From Madurella fahalii (taxonomy: Eukaryota; Ascomycota; Sordariomycetes; Sordariales), in the NCBI GenBank assembly GCA_029876055.1, contig CM056875.1, positions 7,093,001-7,157,000 of the forward strand: DNA of 64,000 nucleotides, read 5' to 3'. A program made the position numbers and the translations under genes. The notes below the pieces were generated by a model, which was not told the DNA's origin, ran no database searches, and saw nothing but the letters and a program-made list of their open reading frames with translations. The number at the start of each line of letters is the position of its first letter. Position 1 is the first letter of the stretch. This document shows positions 22,061 to 34,795 of this stretch, in pieces.

Positions 22061-23893
22061 GGGCAGATGAAGCTTCCGCGCCGGAATGTTGATGAAGAGC
22101 CCATCGCGCGCTACTCCAAATCTCGATTTTCCACCGGTGCCAGGCCGCTGTGATTCGTAAAATTAGTAGTAGTAACATTGAGTAGACCTCACCTTGCCGG
22201 ACCTGCACTAAAGTGCAGTGAGGTGGCAATCATGCTCTGAGGGCAAGGTACTGGGAAGTCTAGCACTTTCTACGTTGTCCAGAGCAATATCGAGGATTTA
22301 CCGGCTTCGACGGCGGCTTCATCGTGAGCTTCACCTGATAGCACGATATCTCGTCCAGCACCATGGTGAATAATTACAGTTACCGATAGTAGGTATCGAT
22401 TAGCGAAAATCCAAGAGGGTGCCCGCGCTAAAACACTGGAGCAGCTACAATATATCTGGCATGGTAGTAAATTTTCGAACTGCATATAAGGAACAAGCCG
22501 AATCTTCAAGTGCGCGATTCGGCGACGAGGCTCACACCCTAGCATTCGGCGTAAGCAGCTCCGAAGTCAGCCGCAGGAAACGCTCAGCAAAAACGCCACC
22601 CATCTCACGCTGTTCCTTTATTAGACACAGATTCTTGTGGCGTTGTTAGTGTTGTTCGACGTCCCACACCGACAAGGCCGGTCAGGAAAAGGAGGCGGCC
22701 CAAAAAAACGACCTTGTTCTCTCGAGGGGCAAACTCGACATCAAGTCGACCAAGCTCGGAGAGAGACGTTTGATGACAGGCTTGTCTTGATCGAGGATGG
22801 CTGGCTCCCCTGATCTCCAAGTGAGACATGGATGTGCACAAGTGCCTGGGTTGTTCACGGACCGCATGGTTCATAGACTATGCTTTTTTTGATCGATGTT
22901 CCCCGGCAGAAGTTATGTTGTCTTCGTTATTAGTACGTAACGTTACAACCTAACGGCTGTTTGTGATAATACGATGACTTGGTGAGATCAAAGGTTGATG
23001 AGGACGAGGATTACCTGTGGCGTTGAAGGGGCAGATGGTTTCAAATCGTGCACCAGTTTCGCCTTGGTTCAGCATGTGTCTCGAAGATGGGAAAACAGGG
23101 TTGCGGCCGTGGCGATGTGCGGGTAAAAGGCCATTTCAATCTGTGAAATCTGAGATGCGTTGACCGCATCCCCACCACTCACACTCGGAAGCCTAATGCC
23201 GGGGACCACCAGATTTCAGTCGTTTCACTCACGGCCGATGTTTGGCAGGCCTCTGCACGATTCTCGGGCTGATAGCGCACAGTAATGGCGCTTGGGACTC
23301 ATTTGGCCCACCTCCCCGGCTGGAGACAACTGGAGTTCAGCGATCTTCCGCGCGACTGGACGCCACCGCTGCCCATCCATGGGGGGCGCCGGGTGCTCGC
23401 CGGGTGGAGATGCAAGCCCACTCGAGCACGCCCCTGACCCATGTCACCGAAGACTCGGCGCCGTCTGGGCCAAGGGAATTGAGTCGGGGCGGTATTATGT
23501 GTACGTGTACCATTCATGGGCATTTGAGAGCAGATTCGCACTGTTTGTTCGAGCCCGCCGATTATTGTGGCTTTTTGCCTGTGGTCGTTACCGCCGGTTG
23601 GGAACCAATTTCGCTATGGTGATCATCCCGCCTCTGCTCGGCCCCACGGCGTTTCCCCCTGGTTGGTTTTCTCTTTCTTGCGTGGACGTTATGCGCAACG
23701 CGATTGAACGACAATAAATCCTTTGCGCCACCGCGAATCCATAGCTACGTCTCTTCCCTCCCTGCCTGGGTAGCTCTCGCATCATCGAATTCCACCTTCG
23801 GACTCTTGCCCAACCGTCTCGACCCGCAACCGGCCGGCGCGCCGATGACGAACAGGGTTTTGGATCGATGATCGGCTTGTTGGCCGTTTCGTT

Positions 23894-25059
23894 ATGGCGG
23901 TCAGCAATGCGACGGCGGCGCTGCCCCCAGACGAGAACCAGGGGCCGATGCTGATTGGGGTCGTTCTCGTTCTCTTTGTCTTCACCTTCATCGTCTATGC
24001 CGCCCGGATATGGTTCCGCCTGTCTTCCGGGTGCGCGTTGACCGTGGCAGATTACGCCATTACCGTTGCCATGGTGGGTTGCTAAATTGTACCCTTGCTG
24101 CCCCAGCACTTCTGACGTTGCCTTTTGTTGTTGGTAGATCGCAAAGACCATGTGCATCGGCTTCATGATCGCGGCAATCCACCAGGGCTTTGGGAGGCAT
24201 ACCGCTCACATTGAACCTGCCAACATGCGCAGCATCCTCAGCAACCTGCTGGGCGTGTTCATGACGGGCGTGGCCACGTCGGGGACCGCACGCATCTCCA
24301 TCGCATCCCTGCTGCTGCGCTTCACCATGGAGCGAACATGGCGCATCGTCCTCTGGATCCTCATCGCGCTACAGGTCAGCAATATTCTGGCTTACGAGAT
24401 CGTTAAGCTGGCGCAATGCCAGCTTGTTATTGCTGGCCAGGCCCTGCTCAGGAAATCGCGGTGCTTCCCAAAGACGCAAGTCTGGGCGTTGAATTACACC
24501 AACGTTGGTAAGCTGCGGTCGAGCACCCTACGCTGCAGCGGCGCTGGCCGGGTTGGAACTGACGTGGTTAGTAATCTGCATGCTCAGCGACTTGGTCTGC
24601 ACCGCCCTGCCCATCTTCGTCGTCTGGCATCTCTCCCGCTCCGTCGTCGAAAAAACACTCGTCATCATCCTCATCGCGTCCTGTCTGATCGCAACGGCGT
24701 GCAGTATCCCGAAGATCTACTATCTCGCCACGTACGACTTCAACTCAGACGATAGGATGTGGCATCTCGTGCCCGAATTCTTCTGGTGCCGCATCGAGGA
24801 GGGCATGATCATTATTGCCGCATGCGTGCCGCTTCTGAAGGGACCGATCGAGCGCTGTCTGAGGAGGTTTGGGCTGCCGCAGTTTGACTCTCGGCCCCGA
24901 ACACTAACTAGTATTGACACGCGAGTTCTGGGGAACAGGGTGAAGGGCGGATGGCCAGATGAGGGGCAGAGGCAATGGAGTATACCGAGTGATGTCGAGG
25001 GGGTGGTGATTACAAGGACCGGGACGCGTGAGAGGGAAGCTGCGAATAGCGGAGCTTAG
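23894..25059 (+). CDS. Pth11-like rhodopsin-domain integral membrane protein
   Basis: There are three exons, 23894-24073, 24138-24507 and 24572-25059, giving 345 aa with GT..AG introns of 64 nt each. Seven hydrophobic segments can be picked out, starting with LIGVVLVLFVFTFIVYAARIW. The family's fungal rhodopsin-domain pattern is clear: ADYAITVAM in helix 2, the loop HIEPANM, LLLRFTMERTW, the Cys-containing loop before QVWALNYTN, and SDLVCTALPIFVVWHL followed by DRMWHLVPEFFWCRIEEGM. The second intron end was chosen to restore the usual NYTN-to-helix spacing; a shorter 31-nt alternative would leave an extra segment. Such proteins act at the plasma membrane and some sense surfaces or nutrients; the ligand is unknown. 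Confidence 0.85.
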
Positions 25060-26300
25060 GTAGCAGGAGGGCCTCACCGGCGAGTACACGGACCGACAAC
25101 AATAGAAACAAGAATCTTGTGCTCTGGTGTTTGGGAAAGGAGAACTTGGGTCGGCATTTAGAATGGTACTGTCCAGTGTTGGTTGCGGTGGTAAGAACTG
25201 CACACTTACGCATGGGCATGGTATGACAGCGGACCTCGATGGTCTTTCTCCTATGTCCTTTTTACGATAATAGGTTCTATATCTCAACAAACAAGAATAC
25301 ATATTGCTACTTCCTTAACATGGTACCGCGGCTCCGTTGTCAGCGACTGATGAGACAGCTTTACTCCCAACGCAGAGGACAGTGACCTCGATACGGAGGG
25401 AGAAAAGCGGCCTCGAATTGTTGGGGAAGCTCGGGGGCTAGTTTAACACTCTAGAATATCCGCGAAACCTGGCCTGTCCGGGAAAATTACGAAATTAGAT
25501 AGTGACCACTTGGGTAGTATCATGTCTTCTCACGCCGGGGTGCATTTTGACAGAACCGGGATCCCGCCGCCAGCGTTTCGGACATGTCCCGTGTTGAAGC
25601 GGACCCACAAGCGCCGCCCGACCATTCCCCGCCCCGACCGGTAATCCGTGCCAAGGAGGGCAAGTTCTATGCTCCACTCCAGTATTCCCTGAGCTATTGA
25701 ACAACACCTAACTGGAGGACGTGGGGGACTCAGGCTTTGCAGCTTCTGATGTTCTAATTACATATTATCCGCCGAGACGTACCGCATTGCGTTTTTCCTC
25801 TGCTCTGTCCTCGTTCAGCGGGAGTCTCGCGACTTCCGTGATGGGACGAAGTGCGTTCTCTTCCAAATTGTAACGGAAAAGGCACAGCGAATTGCCTATT
25901 AGAGGTCACATTCCAGCATAAGAAACAGTTGATACAGGGCTACGTGGTACGAGCATTTTTTTTCGCGATTAATAAAGGCCTTGCCTATGGTTTCTCATCT
26001 GTTTGGACTCCGTGATTTGACCAAGACGAGTTACGGGCATGGGCGAGCTCTTCAGGAAGCTCCGGCTAGATTCGCCTTGCTACTGGATGTAACGTTTTCA
26101 TCATGTCCCACCAGATCCATGACGCAAGGCAGCGGCAAACACGCCACGTAAGTAGCCGACGCCTGGGCAGCATGGTTCTAGGCTTCCCGACCACGGTCGT
26201 CATCCATTTCAAGCACCCAGGTTTAGTGTAACAATAAACCTCACATTGACTTGTTTACAAACCGGCGGAGAGCAAACCTATCACCATGGGCTTATAATCC
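25060..26300. other. Intergenic region
   Basis: About 1.2 kb between the 3' ends of a plus-strand and a minus-strand gene. No gene, RNA or repeat was recognised. Confidence 0.5.
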
Positions 26301-28137
26301 CTAACATAATTCCTCCAAGTCTTCTTCTATCCTTCCGATAATAGCAAACACCTCCTTCTGAAAGGATTCATCATCGATCGCCGTGTTTGAGTGACAGGAC
26401 TCGCATTGTATGCAGCGACGTACTGCGTCCGCATAATTTGAACCACCGGCGGTGTTGACTCTATCCAGCAGCTGCAGGGCTGATTGTTCGTTGTTATTTA
26501 TGAACGGGTCTTCTCTGCGGGCGTAGAAGGTAGTGATTGTTTGGCCGAGCATGAGCTCTGTGAGTAGTACGCCGAGGGCAAAGAGACTAGGATTCATGCC
26601 CGGTTTGACGGTAGTAGAAGGCTGCTCCGGCCGTGGTGCCCCAGGCAATTCCTTCATGAAATACACCTCCTTATACGGCATCATCCCGTCCAGTCTGGCC
26701 AAAAAGATGTCGTTATGCGTCGGGGAGGTAGAAACCCATGGCGTCCCGTAGAGCTGTAGCATACTCCTGGCAACGAGGGAGGCCAGGCGTAGCTTGTCTC
26801 GGTATGGAAGCTGGCATCCCGAGCCTACGCCGCCCGCTAGGATATCTCCCAGGCAGGCCAGTGACCAGTGGCCTGCATCGCCTAGGCTACCGTGTAAATA
26901 TACGTTGTAGCGCCGACGACTTGGACATGCACCATTAATGATGTGCCCGCAGCATATCCCACTTCTATGCTTTTGCGATCCGCGTATCACGTTGCATATA
27001 TTGTCAATTTCATAGGTGGCGCATCCTCCGTCCAACGCCCCATTATCTGCACTGAGCGTTGCAGTAGTCGTGACCGACGCCGTACTCGTCATCGTATGCT
27101 GGCTTCCCGTTGCCCTCTGGTCCGGCGGTGTGCGGGCTGCTGTGCGGAGTGATTCAAGCTGGGTGCCTGCCAACGAGGGGAATCTGACCTTCCTCCGCGC
27201 TATCTCGATGGTTGGCATGGATGCCGCTGCCTGATGCAACTCGGTTCCCAGGCATCGAACAGCTATCTGCTGCCATACTTTCATGGACACTGGGTCCGAC
27301 GAGTTCGCGTCTGAATCCTTGGGCAGTGGCTCGAGGGAAATGATGATGTGGAACTCGAGGCTCTTCATGACTTCCTCATCGTCGTCTTGTGGGACAACGG
27401 GGTGTGATTCGGTTACCATTTTCATTCCCACGGTATGGGAGTTCGGGCATGCACAATGCATGACATGTCGTAGTGCGTGATGGATGCTGCCGGATTCCTG
27501 GCGGATAAGCTTGAAGAGCCTTCCCTGCGACCGCTTCCGTCTCTCCGGTTCAAGCTCGATGTTTAGAGCCATCAAACTCTCTAGGCTTGATACACCCGAT
27601 CGGATCTGAGCGATCAACTCTTGATAACTGGCTTTCTGCACGACGAATGCCAACGGCTTCAGCACCCGTTTCATGGTCACTTTTCCCATCCACTCAGCCT
27701 ATCAAATATCTGTCAGATATTGGCGCCAATAACTGATGCACGCTGCCCACCTTTCCATCTAGCCCTATGTCCAACTTTGTTCGGATGTCGTCTACCGCTT
27801 CCTGCATATCGCGCACAGTGGCCTCGAATACCTCGATTGACCGCCATAACCTCTGCCGGACTCTCTTGTGAATGTGCGGTTCCCTCCATAGATGGCCAAA
27901 TGGGTCGCGGATCATTTCCTCAATCTGGCCTTGGTCTGCAATTCCAATTAGAAGCTTGTCGAGAACGTTCTCAAGCTTGACACGCTCCGTGTCAAGCTGT
28001 CTGATTAGGCTCTTTAGCTCCCTCTGGTAGAAGCGCCAATTGTGCAGCGTCTTGACTCCTTGCGAGTAGAGTTGTAGGGCTGACACAATAATCGGCAGGC
28101 TTCCTAGAACAACGCCAGCGACCTCAAAGCCGGACAT
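26301..28137 (-). CDS. HeLo-like N-terminal / DUF7580 protein (putative nonself-recognition factor)
   Basis: There are two exons, 28137-27751 and 27698-26301, with a phase-0 GTGGGC..TAG intron, giving 594 aa. The start MSGFEVAGVVLGSLPIIVSA was chosen over an ATG 31 codons upstream because it is the usual opening of this fungal family. Residues 1-130 form an amphipathic, helical HeLo-like domain (LKSLIRQLDTERVKLENVL, VRDMQEAVDDIRTKL). The C-terminal half carries the DUF7580 pattern: KLRLASLVARSMLQLYGTPW, FALGVLLTELMLGQTI, and the end region with CIQCESCH. HeLo-type domains in other fungal proteins act in prion-linked or membrane-damaging cell death; for this protein that role is inference. It is divergent from the C2H2 gene at 28464 and appears intact, unlike the related copy at 9300-10020. 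Confidence 0.82.
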
Positions 28138-28463
28138 TTCTTCCAAGGTAGCGCGAAGGAGACGGCGTATGAAGTGAAGTCCAGGGCCATGGGTTGTAGA
28201 GCATTCGGAGCTGGGCTGGGAACACCGCACGTTGCCTACGAGGTGCGTCTAGCAAACTTCATCCATCCAATCAGTTGCTCTCCCAGATAGGCCAGGCAGC
28301 AATCAGACTGCGGGGAACCCCGCGCGATCTTCCCACGGATATCAAAGCTCTGGTGTCGTTGACTGCCTACCTTACTTCGGATATCATGACCTGACACAAA
28401 CGTGACCTTCATTCGACTTTCAGAATTCACGACGACCAAGACAAGCGGGCTTTTCGACTAAGC
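28138..28463. promoter_or_regulatory. Shared divergent promoter region
   Basis: This 326-bp spacer separates the start codons of two divergent intact genes (DUF7580 protein to the left, C2H2 protein to the right), so it must contain both promoters and 5' leaders. No specific binding motif was identified. Confidence 0.6.
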
Positions 28464-30756
28464 ATGACGAATACCATCGCCACAGAGGTCAAACAGTGTC
28501 TGTATCAGTTTGAGGTGCTTCTAAGGGCGCTCCGCGACGAAGATGGTGTCAAGGCCGGCATGACCGACGGTGGAATCGCCGATCAACTCGCTCGCTTCAA
28601 GGTGTGGGCGGGTAATATTGGAGCACACCGCGCTGGTACAAGCTCGCTTGATTATCGACTCCGCGATGCGTCGAACATCCGAAAGCAGGTGGTGAGCTTA
28701 TTGACGGACTTGGAGGATTCCCTGCGAGATGGTATGACAGTAGCCGCAGCCATGCTATTTCTGGATTAAATTCGGTATCTTCAATCGAGACTGATTGGAA
28801 TTCTATAGCATATTCAATTGTCCGCGGAGAGACACTACCATTGGACGAATCAGCAGCAGCGGATGACGCATCTTCAAGTTCCGACGAAGAGGCGACCGAC
28901 GCGCCGCACTCAACAAGCACGCGCCAGGAGGTAACCGTTGAAACAGAGATGGCTCAGATATCCGCCGCCATTATGGAAGTAGTCGACTGCTTGTTCAGAC
29001 TATCTGTGGCAATACGCAACCCGGCACCACACGACCGTCTTAAGCGTGTTCCTCGCCTTAGTTTATCTGCATTGGCGTATTTTGACAGATCACACGTTCG
29101 CGAGAAGTTCCGACTAGCACCGGAAGATATGGTGGAGAAACTAGCGTTAGCAAACTCCCGAAGACGCCAATACTTGGAGTACAGAAAGTCCCATCATGAG
29201 ACGCTGGCTCAAGGCTTGGAGAGTGGAGTAATTGGCGATACGGATTCGAGCACTGTTGCTTCTTCCATTCCGCACCAATTTAAAGACGGGCATGATAAAG
29301 GGTACGAGTCGCCGGACGAGGACACACGATCCCGGTCCGACTGGTCAGATACCTCATACGCCTCGTCTCTAACCGCCACCGGTAAACCGAAAGTACCTCC
29401 ACTACCCGCAGCCGCCAGCCTAGGGCCTTTCCAGTGCCCCTATTGCTTCATGATGATCTCCATATCAACAGAATACGCATGGAGGTAAGTTATCGCCCTC
29501 TTTTTCGAATATCAATGGCTAACCTAACTGGTTGAACCATGCAGACAGCATGTCTTCAGCGATCTTAGACCCTTCATCTGTCTCTATCCAGATTGCGAGA
29601 CTCCAGAACAAGACTATGCCAGACTCCACCACTGCATGCAGCATGTGAAACAACAGCACTGGCGAATCTGGAGCTGCCCGTTTGGCTGCAGTGGCGATAT
29701 GCAGTCCGCTCGCTCCTTGAATGACCATCTCTCGAACTCGCACGGAGATCAAATCAGATGCCGTGAGCACTTGCGTGATCTTCTAAAAGGTTCCCATAAG
29801 CCTGACAGCGCTCCCGAAACCTGTCCTTTGTGCCAAGAATCTCTGGCTGGGATGAAGAAATTCGTGCGGCACGTTGGCCGTCATCAGAGAGACTTGGCCT
29901 TGTTTGTACTTCCAACACTGGACGGGATAGACGACGAACTTGAGCCAGAAATCATTGACAGCGGCATTATTCGATCAATAGGTGAAGTATGTGAAATAAT
30001 GAGCTACGGTAAAGCCGTGATACTGATGTGGCCCGATTACAGGCTTCGGGGGCCTCTTCTGAATGGGACAGCGACCCAGCTGCCGGTCAACAATCTCCTA
30101 AAGAGTCCGTACGCGAATTGCAGCCAAATATTGAAGGCCAAGGCTCCGAATTGATTCACTCTGTTCAAACAAACCCCGACGATGCTTCTAGCTCCGGATC
30201 TAACCGGATTTCCGACAAACCTCAAACACCATGGCTAGGGCAGGCGGGGTGGGAGTGGACGGACCCGGAGGCTGCCGATTTGGCAGCGACCGAAGATTCC
30301 GGCCTATCATCCTCTTTTACTGACCAGTCGGCTCAGGTGCAAAAGATTTCACCAAAGTTGGCATCATCCCTCCCAGAGGATACCGAACTGTCTCAAGTTA
30401 CCCATTCCGAGGCTCGCCCCTTTGTCTGTGAACACTGTGGCAAGATGTTTGAAAGAAAGGACCACCGCGAGAAACATTTAAGGAATCATACGAAACCTTT
30501 CAAGTGTATCTCTGATGGCTGTGATGGCAGCTTCGCCCAGCGCAAAGACATGACCAGGCATATATGGTCAACGCACCCGGACCTGGCCCGGCTTCAGGGA
30601 ATTCCTTCGAGAACCCATGCCTGTCCGGTATGTGCTTACACTGGCCGGAAAGATAACGTCAGAAGACACATGAGATTTAGACATGGCTACTTGAACCCCT
30701 CGGGCTTTCTAGATTCGAGCCCGCCAAAGAAGCCAGAAGAAGGTCTTGAGGGTTAG
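28464..30756 (+). CDS. acuF-like C2H2 zinc-finger protein
   Basis: There are four exons, 28464-28731, 28809-29484, 29545-29986 and 30043-30756, giving 699 aa; donors GTATGA, GTAAGT and GTATGT keep the frame. The middle has an atypical Cys/His region (FQCPYCFMM, RQHVFSDLRPFICLYPDCE, WRIWSCPFGCSGD, CPLCQES, FVRHVGRHQRDLALFVLP) as in fungal acuF-like C2H2 proteins. The C-terminus has three C2H2 fingers: FVCEHCGKMFERKDHREKH (about residue 589), FKCISDGCDGSFAQRKDMTR, and HACPVCAYTGRKDNVRRHM. The linker is Ser/Glu-rich. Nuclear DNA binding is likely. Its head-to-head position with the DUF7580 gene raises the possibility of co-regulation. Confidence 0.83.
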
Positions 30757-32285
30757 AAAGGTTGGGCTTGTTCTCGACAATGGCGGTTGTGTTGAACTGT
30801 AATTAGTGTATTTCTGAACATATGGCGGAGGCGTATTCAACAATGTGCGCGTGACCTCCGTGGTCGCATAAATGCATCCAGTCTGGTTTTGAGCGACAAA
30901 ATCCCTACGGCGACGGATATATGCTGAAAAACCGCCCTTTGCTCGGCTTGGGCATCACGCTGATGGTTTCTCAAGCCCAACCAAGGTGACTCTCTTTTAA
31001 TCTATAGCTATCTGAAGATGTCGTGATTAAGCGGCTTTCCAACTATCCCGTTAACTGACCGTCGTCGATGTCGGCTACGAGTGACTTAAGCTGATCATTG
31101 TAGCGGGAGATCTGGACCTGGACCTCGGAACTGCGGTATCGCAGTTCGGCTACTACCACACTCTCATCCAAATGTCCCCATATACAGGGGATGCTGAGAT
31201 TAGTACCAGCAGATACTTTCCAGCTCATGTTGCATGGTGCGAGCAGTGTGGACGATAGCTGGATCAACGACGGGGTGCCACCGCGGTGCCGTGAGCCTTG
31301 ATACCCGCGCCGCCAACGCTTCACCCCTCAACTCGTAGTCCACGGTAGCAATACTTCCCTATTCCGATTCGAACTTTTGATGTGGTTATGTGCCCTGAGT
31401 GCTGATGATTGGAGGTTGTGGATGGATCGGGTTAATTACCTAATTCAGGTTAAGGTACAGTACCTACATTCGGTTCTGGGCGTTGGTGCTTGCAACCCAG
31501 ACGTCTCGCTTCGGCCCTTCATCTGGCCGGGCTCTCGCTGTGTAACCCACCTAACCGAGGATATTGGTAGGCTGGGTTGCTTATCCCGAGGGATGGGTGG
31601 GTTCACCATGACCCCTTGAACCTCTGCTGTGACAAAACGCCAGCTCGCCTCGCCGGCTGCGGAGGCCTGAACGCCGGGCAGTTGTGCTGTGGTGTTAAGT
31701 GCCCTGCATGACCAGCTGCGCCACAACTCTGCAGAAGCAGAGGAGGCAAGGCGCCTCCATGATTTAATGGAACTAAGCCAAGCCATCGGCCGCTGCTGGT
31801 CCGGTTACCCCGCCAAATACTCGGGGATTCAAGGTTTGATAAGCTTTATTCCTTTTTTCTATCGCTGGACATTGCTTTAGGATATTTCTGCAGCGCACCC
31901 CGCCCATCAGCGCGCTGGCAAGGCTGTGCTGGCGCTGCTACCCGACCCCAGACTATTGACGCCTTGCATAGGACATGGTCAATCAGCCACCACCAACCAT
32001 GGCGGGAAACGGCCTGGTACCGTTTGAGAACGAGTCCTGGGCCCTTGACAGGATGGCAATGCAGATGCTCCGACGCGGGGAAGAGCCGCCTGCTCTGAGA
32101 GGGGGTGATGCCTCATTGAACAAATAACTAAACTACCAGCAAGGCTTTTGCTTGCTTAGGTCTTGCGTCTTAATACCGCACACGGCCCTGGTGGGCTATT
32201 GGTCGCCAGATTTGTCCCCAGTTCCTCTGCCACTTCCCACGCAACGGCAGCCCTAGACTCATCCGATCCAGCCTAGCACTTTGCA
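30757..32285. other. Intergenic region
   Basis: About 1.5 kb with no recognised gene. A minus-strand frame at 31043-31324 ends with SEVQVQISRYNDQLKSLVAD, which looks somewhat coding-like but matches nothing I know. The last 150 bp should be the promoter of the aspartic-protease-like gene. Confidence 0.45.
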
Positions 32286-34062
32286 ATGCTCGCAAGTACA
32301 CAGCAGCTCTTCTTGTCATTCTGCTTGTTGGTGAGCCAAAGCTGGGCCGCGCCACTCTGTCATCCACCTACTATTGAGTTGAGCTTGGGCGACTGCAGAA
32401 TCCTGGGAGCGGACGAGGGCGAAGATGTGGACTCATGGGGCATCCGAGTGAGCATCGATGGCGCCAGCGACCTGTGTCTGGTCCCTTCTACGGTTGTGAA
32501 CCACACATTCCTTACGACAGACGATTTGTGCGGGCCCGACCAGCTGAACGCTCATGGAGTGCAAATGTCAGCCGCGCAATGCCGTTCGAGACGTGGCGGG
32601 TATATATCTCAGCCATTGTCTATTGTCTCTACTGACGGCCTAGGTGGCGCGAATCCTGGCTGGGGGAGCCTGGGCAACTCCATCGACTCGGCCGCAGAAG
32701 CAACCCTACATTTGCTCAATCAAGCGGTAACGATGACCGTGGGCCTCATTACCAGTGGCCAGCAGTCTACTGCATCTCACCTGGGCCTTGCTTCGGGTTC
32801 AGTATTGTTGGAGACGTTGAAGAACATGGGCCTGATCGGGGCGCGGTCGTTTGGGCTCAATGTAGGGTCCCAGAGTGTCCTCTTCCCCAAACGTGGCAGC
32901 TTAGTCTTGGGGGGTACGACCAAGTCAGCCCTGCCGGTTCTTTCGCCCAGTTCGCCATCTCGAATCCCGACCAAATTCATGAACGGCATTGCCCCCTCCA
33001 GGTCTCGGTTACGGGGATGACGTTGAGCATGGAACGGACCAACAACACGGCAGGAAACAGCACGAGCCTGCAGAGCGTGCCGATCATCCAACGGGCAGAC
33101 CCCATGAGGTTTTGTATAGAACCGCAAGTGTCGTCATGATCCCGGGGTGCAGAATGGTGTATTGCTGACCGCAAGTGCTCTAGTTATGACAACCTCTTCA
33201 GAATGCCCGGCCTCACTGTTGACAAGGTGGAAAATTACTTCCGAGAAGTCACGGGGTATAACGGCGAGACAGTGGATCCTGTAGTGTACAGAGACAGGCT
33301 GCTTAATCTGGAGCCGGGCTTGGCATTTCCCGCCAGCGCAGGCTCCTTTAATGGAACGTTGCGACTAACCATCGAAGACAAGCTGACCGTTGATATCCCA
33401 CTTTATGAATTGCAAAGGCCTTTGAGGGGTCTTGACAGCAACGGAAGAGTGGTGTTGGAGCCCGAATACAACGAATTGCAGATTTACCGCCAAGAAGCTC
33501 CTAATGATGCCCCCGTATTGGGGAAGGCATTTCTTTCACAGGTAGATAATTGCGCTTCATGATTTCATATTACCTGCAGTGGCTAACTATTACGCGTAAT
33601 CAGGTTTACCTGTTTGTCGATTACGAATCCGGAAACTTCTACCTGGCGCCCCAGGCCCCTGGAGTCACAACCTCGCGTCCTATTTCTTCCACAACGTGTA
33701 CTACGGGTCTGAGTCCCACGGACAAGGGCCTCATCACAGTCGGCTCTGTTCTAGGAGTCATTCTTGTCGTCTCGATTGGATATGCAATGTACCGGTATTG
33801 CTGTGCACCGTTACTAGTACGGGAAAAGAGGAGTTCACCTGTGTCGGCACCAGCAACCGATCAACACACAACCCAGAAAGCAGGCCCTCCAGGTCATGAC
33901 GCTCAGTCGACCCAGCAGGCCAGAACCGAGGAATCCCCTGGCGAAGATGGCCCTGAGGATGAGACTCACCAAAAACTTCCAGGACCACTTCCGCAACCTG
34001 TGGTCAACTTCGAAGAAGCCCAAACAGGGAACCAAGAGCCGGGGGGGCCACCGATACGGTGA
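32286..34062 (+). CDS. Aspartic-protease-like single-pass membrane protein, with one frameshift
   Basis: A signal peptide (MLASTQQLFLSFCLLVSQSW) starts exon 1 (32286-33127). Exon 2 is 33176-33541 and exon 3 is 33604-34062; both introns have GT..AG ends and the first has a GCTGAC branch site. Pepsin-fold motifs include GLASGSVLLETLKNMGLI, SLVLGG.YDQVSPAGSFAQF, YELQRPLRGLD and ELQIYRQEAPNDAPVLGKAF with VYLFVDYESGNFYLA. The last exon adds a transmembrane helix (GLITVGSVLGVILVVSIGYA) and a Pro/Glu-rich tail. The usual catalytic Asp-Thr-Gly is not visible near DGASDLCLVPST, so it may be a non-catalytic homologue. A run of six G after CTT near 32909-32914 is one base short of the family frame, splitting the gene. 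That is either a real inactivating indel or a sequence error. Confidence 0.7.
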
Positions 34063-34795
34063 CAGACATTGCAGCGGTGAAGATAGAGAAGCCAGATTCT
34101 CTGGTACAGTCGATGGAGAACCTTTGCAAGGTTTAAGGGTGCAAATTCCCTGTGTGGCAATCCTCTGAGGTGCTTCTGTAAGGTAGTCTGCTCTGAATGT
34201 AATTATGCGCCTGCATCTCCCGCGTTCTAGGTCATATTGGGAAGTCCTGTCAACATCCTGTAGCAGGGCAGTCCCATCCCGTAGTCTTCAAAGATTTAGG
34301 TTTGCACATGATTGCCATCTCCGTCATCGCACCGGTTGGCATCAAAAGCGGCTGGAGAGAGATTCGCTGGATTGCACAGGGTGGGAATATCCAAGTATAC
34401 GGAATTAGTCACAAACGACGTTCCAACCCTTCATCCAGTGGGCGGCGAACAGGCAGTCAGGAGTTGGGCCGAGTGACACCCTATACGGTGCAGGGTGGCG
34501 GTGGCTGAGCAGTGCGCCGCCGCCGCCGCCGCCGAGTCCCCGTTCATTAACCCGCGAGCAAAGTGGGTGAGGTGGGCAGAGGGCGCCTCGGTGCCTCAGC
34601 AGCTGTGGCCTTGAGGAAGCCAAGTGGCCCGGGAAATTATTAAGAATACTCATTGCCCCGTTAGTAGCCTTCACAGTCAAGTCAGACTCGCAGTAGTTCT
34701 CCTGCACAGCCTACATTACCTTGCAGCATGACATTGCTCGTCCCACCTTCCTTTCTGATAGTGTCGATCAGCACCAAATACTACGACAAACACCA
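34063..34795. other. Intergenic region with a GCC repeat
   Basis: No gene was recognised. A (GCC)n run of about six units lies at roughly 34514-34534. The 3' part should be the promoter of the ankyrin-repeat gene. Confidence 0.5.

Larger units (their letters stand above)
20121..23893. other. Long decayed, gene-poor stretch
   Basis: About 3.8 kb contains no complete gene. It includes a 34-bp perfect palindrome at 20393-20426 and, on the minus strand around 21250-22060, coding-like fragments in several frames. The rest (22200-23890) shows only short open frames. The final 150 bases should be the promoter of the Pth11-like receptor. Confidence 0.45.

Noticed and set aside
24508..24538. A 31-nt intron in the Pth11-like gene
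   Set aside because: Too short for a fungal intron; the 64-nt alternative (24508-24571) restores the expected spacing between conserved segments.
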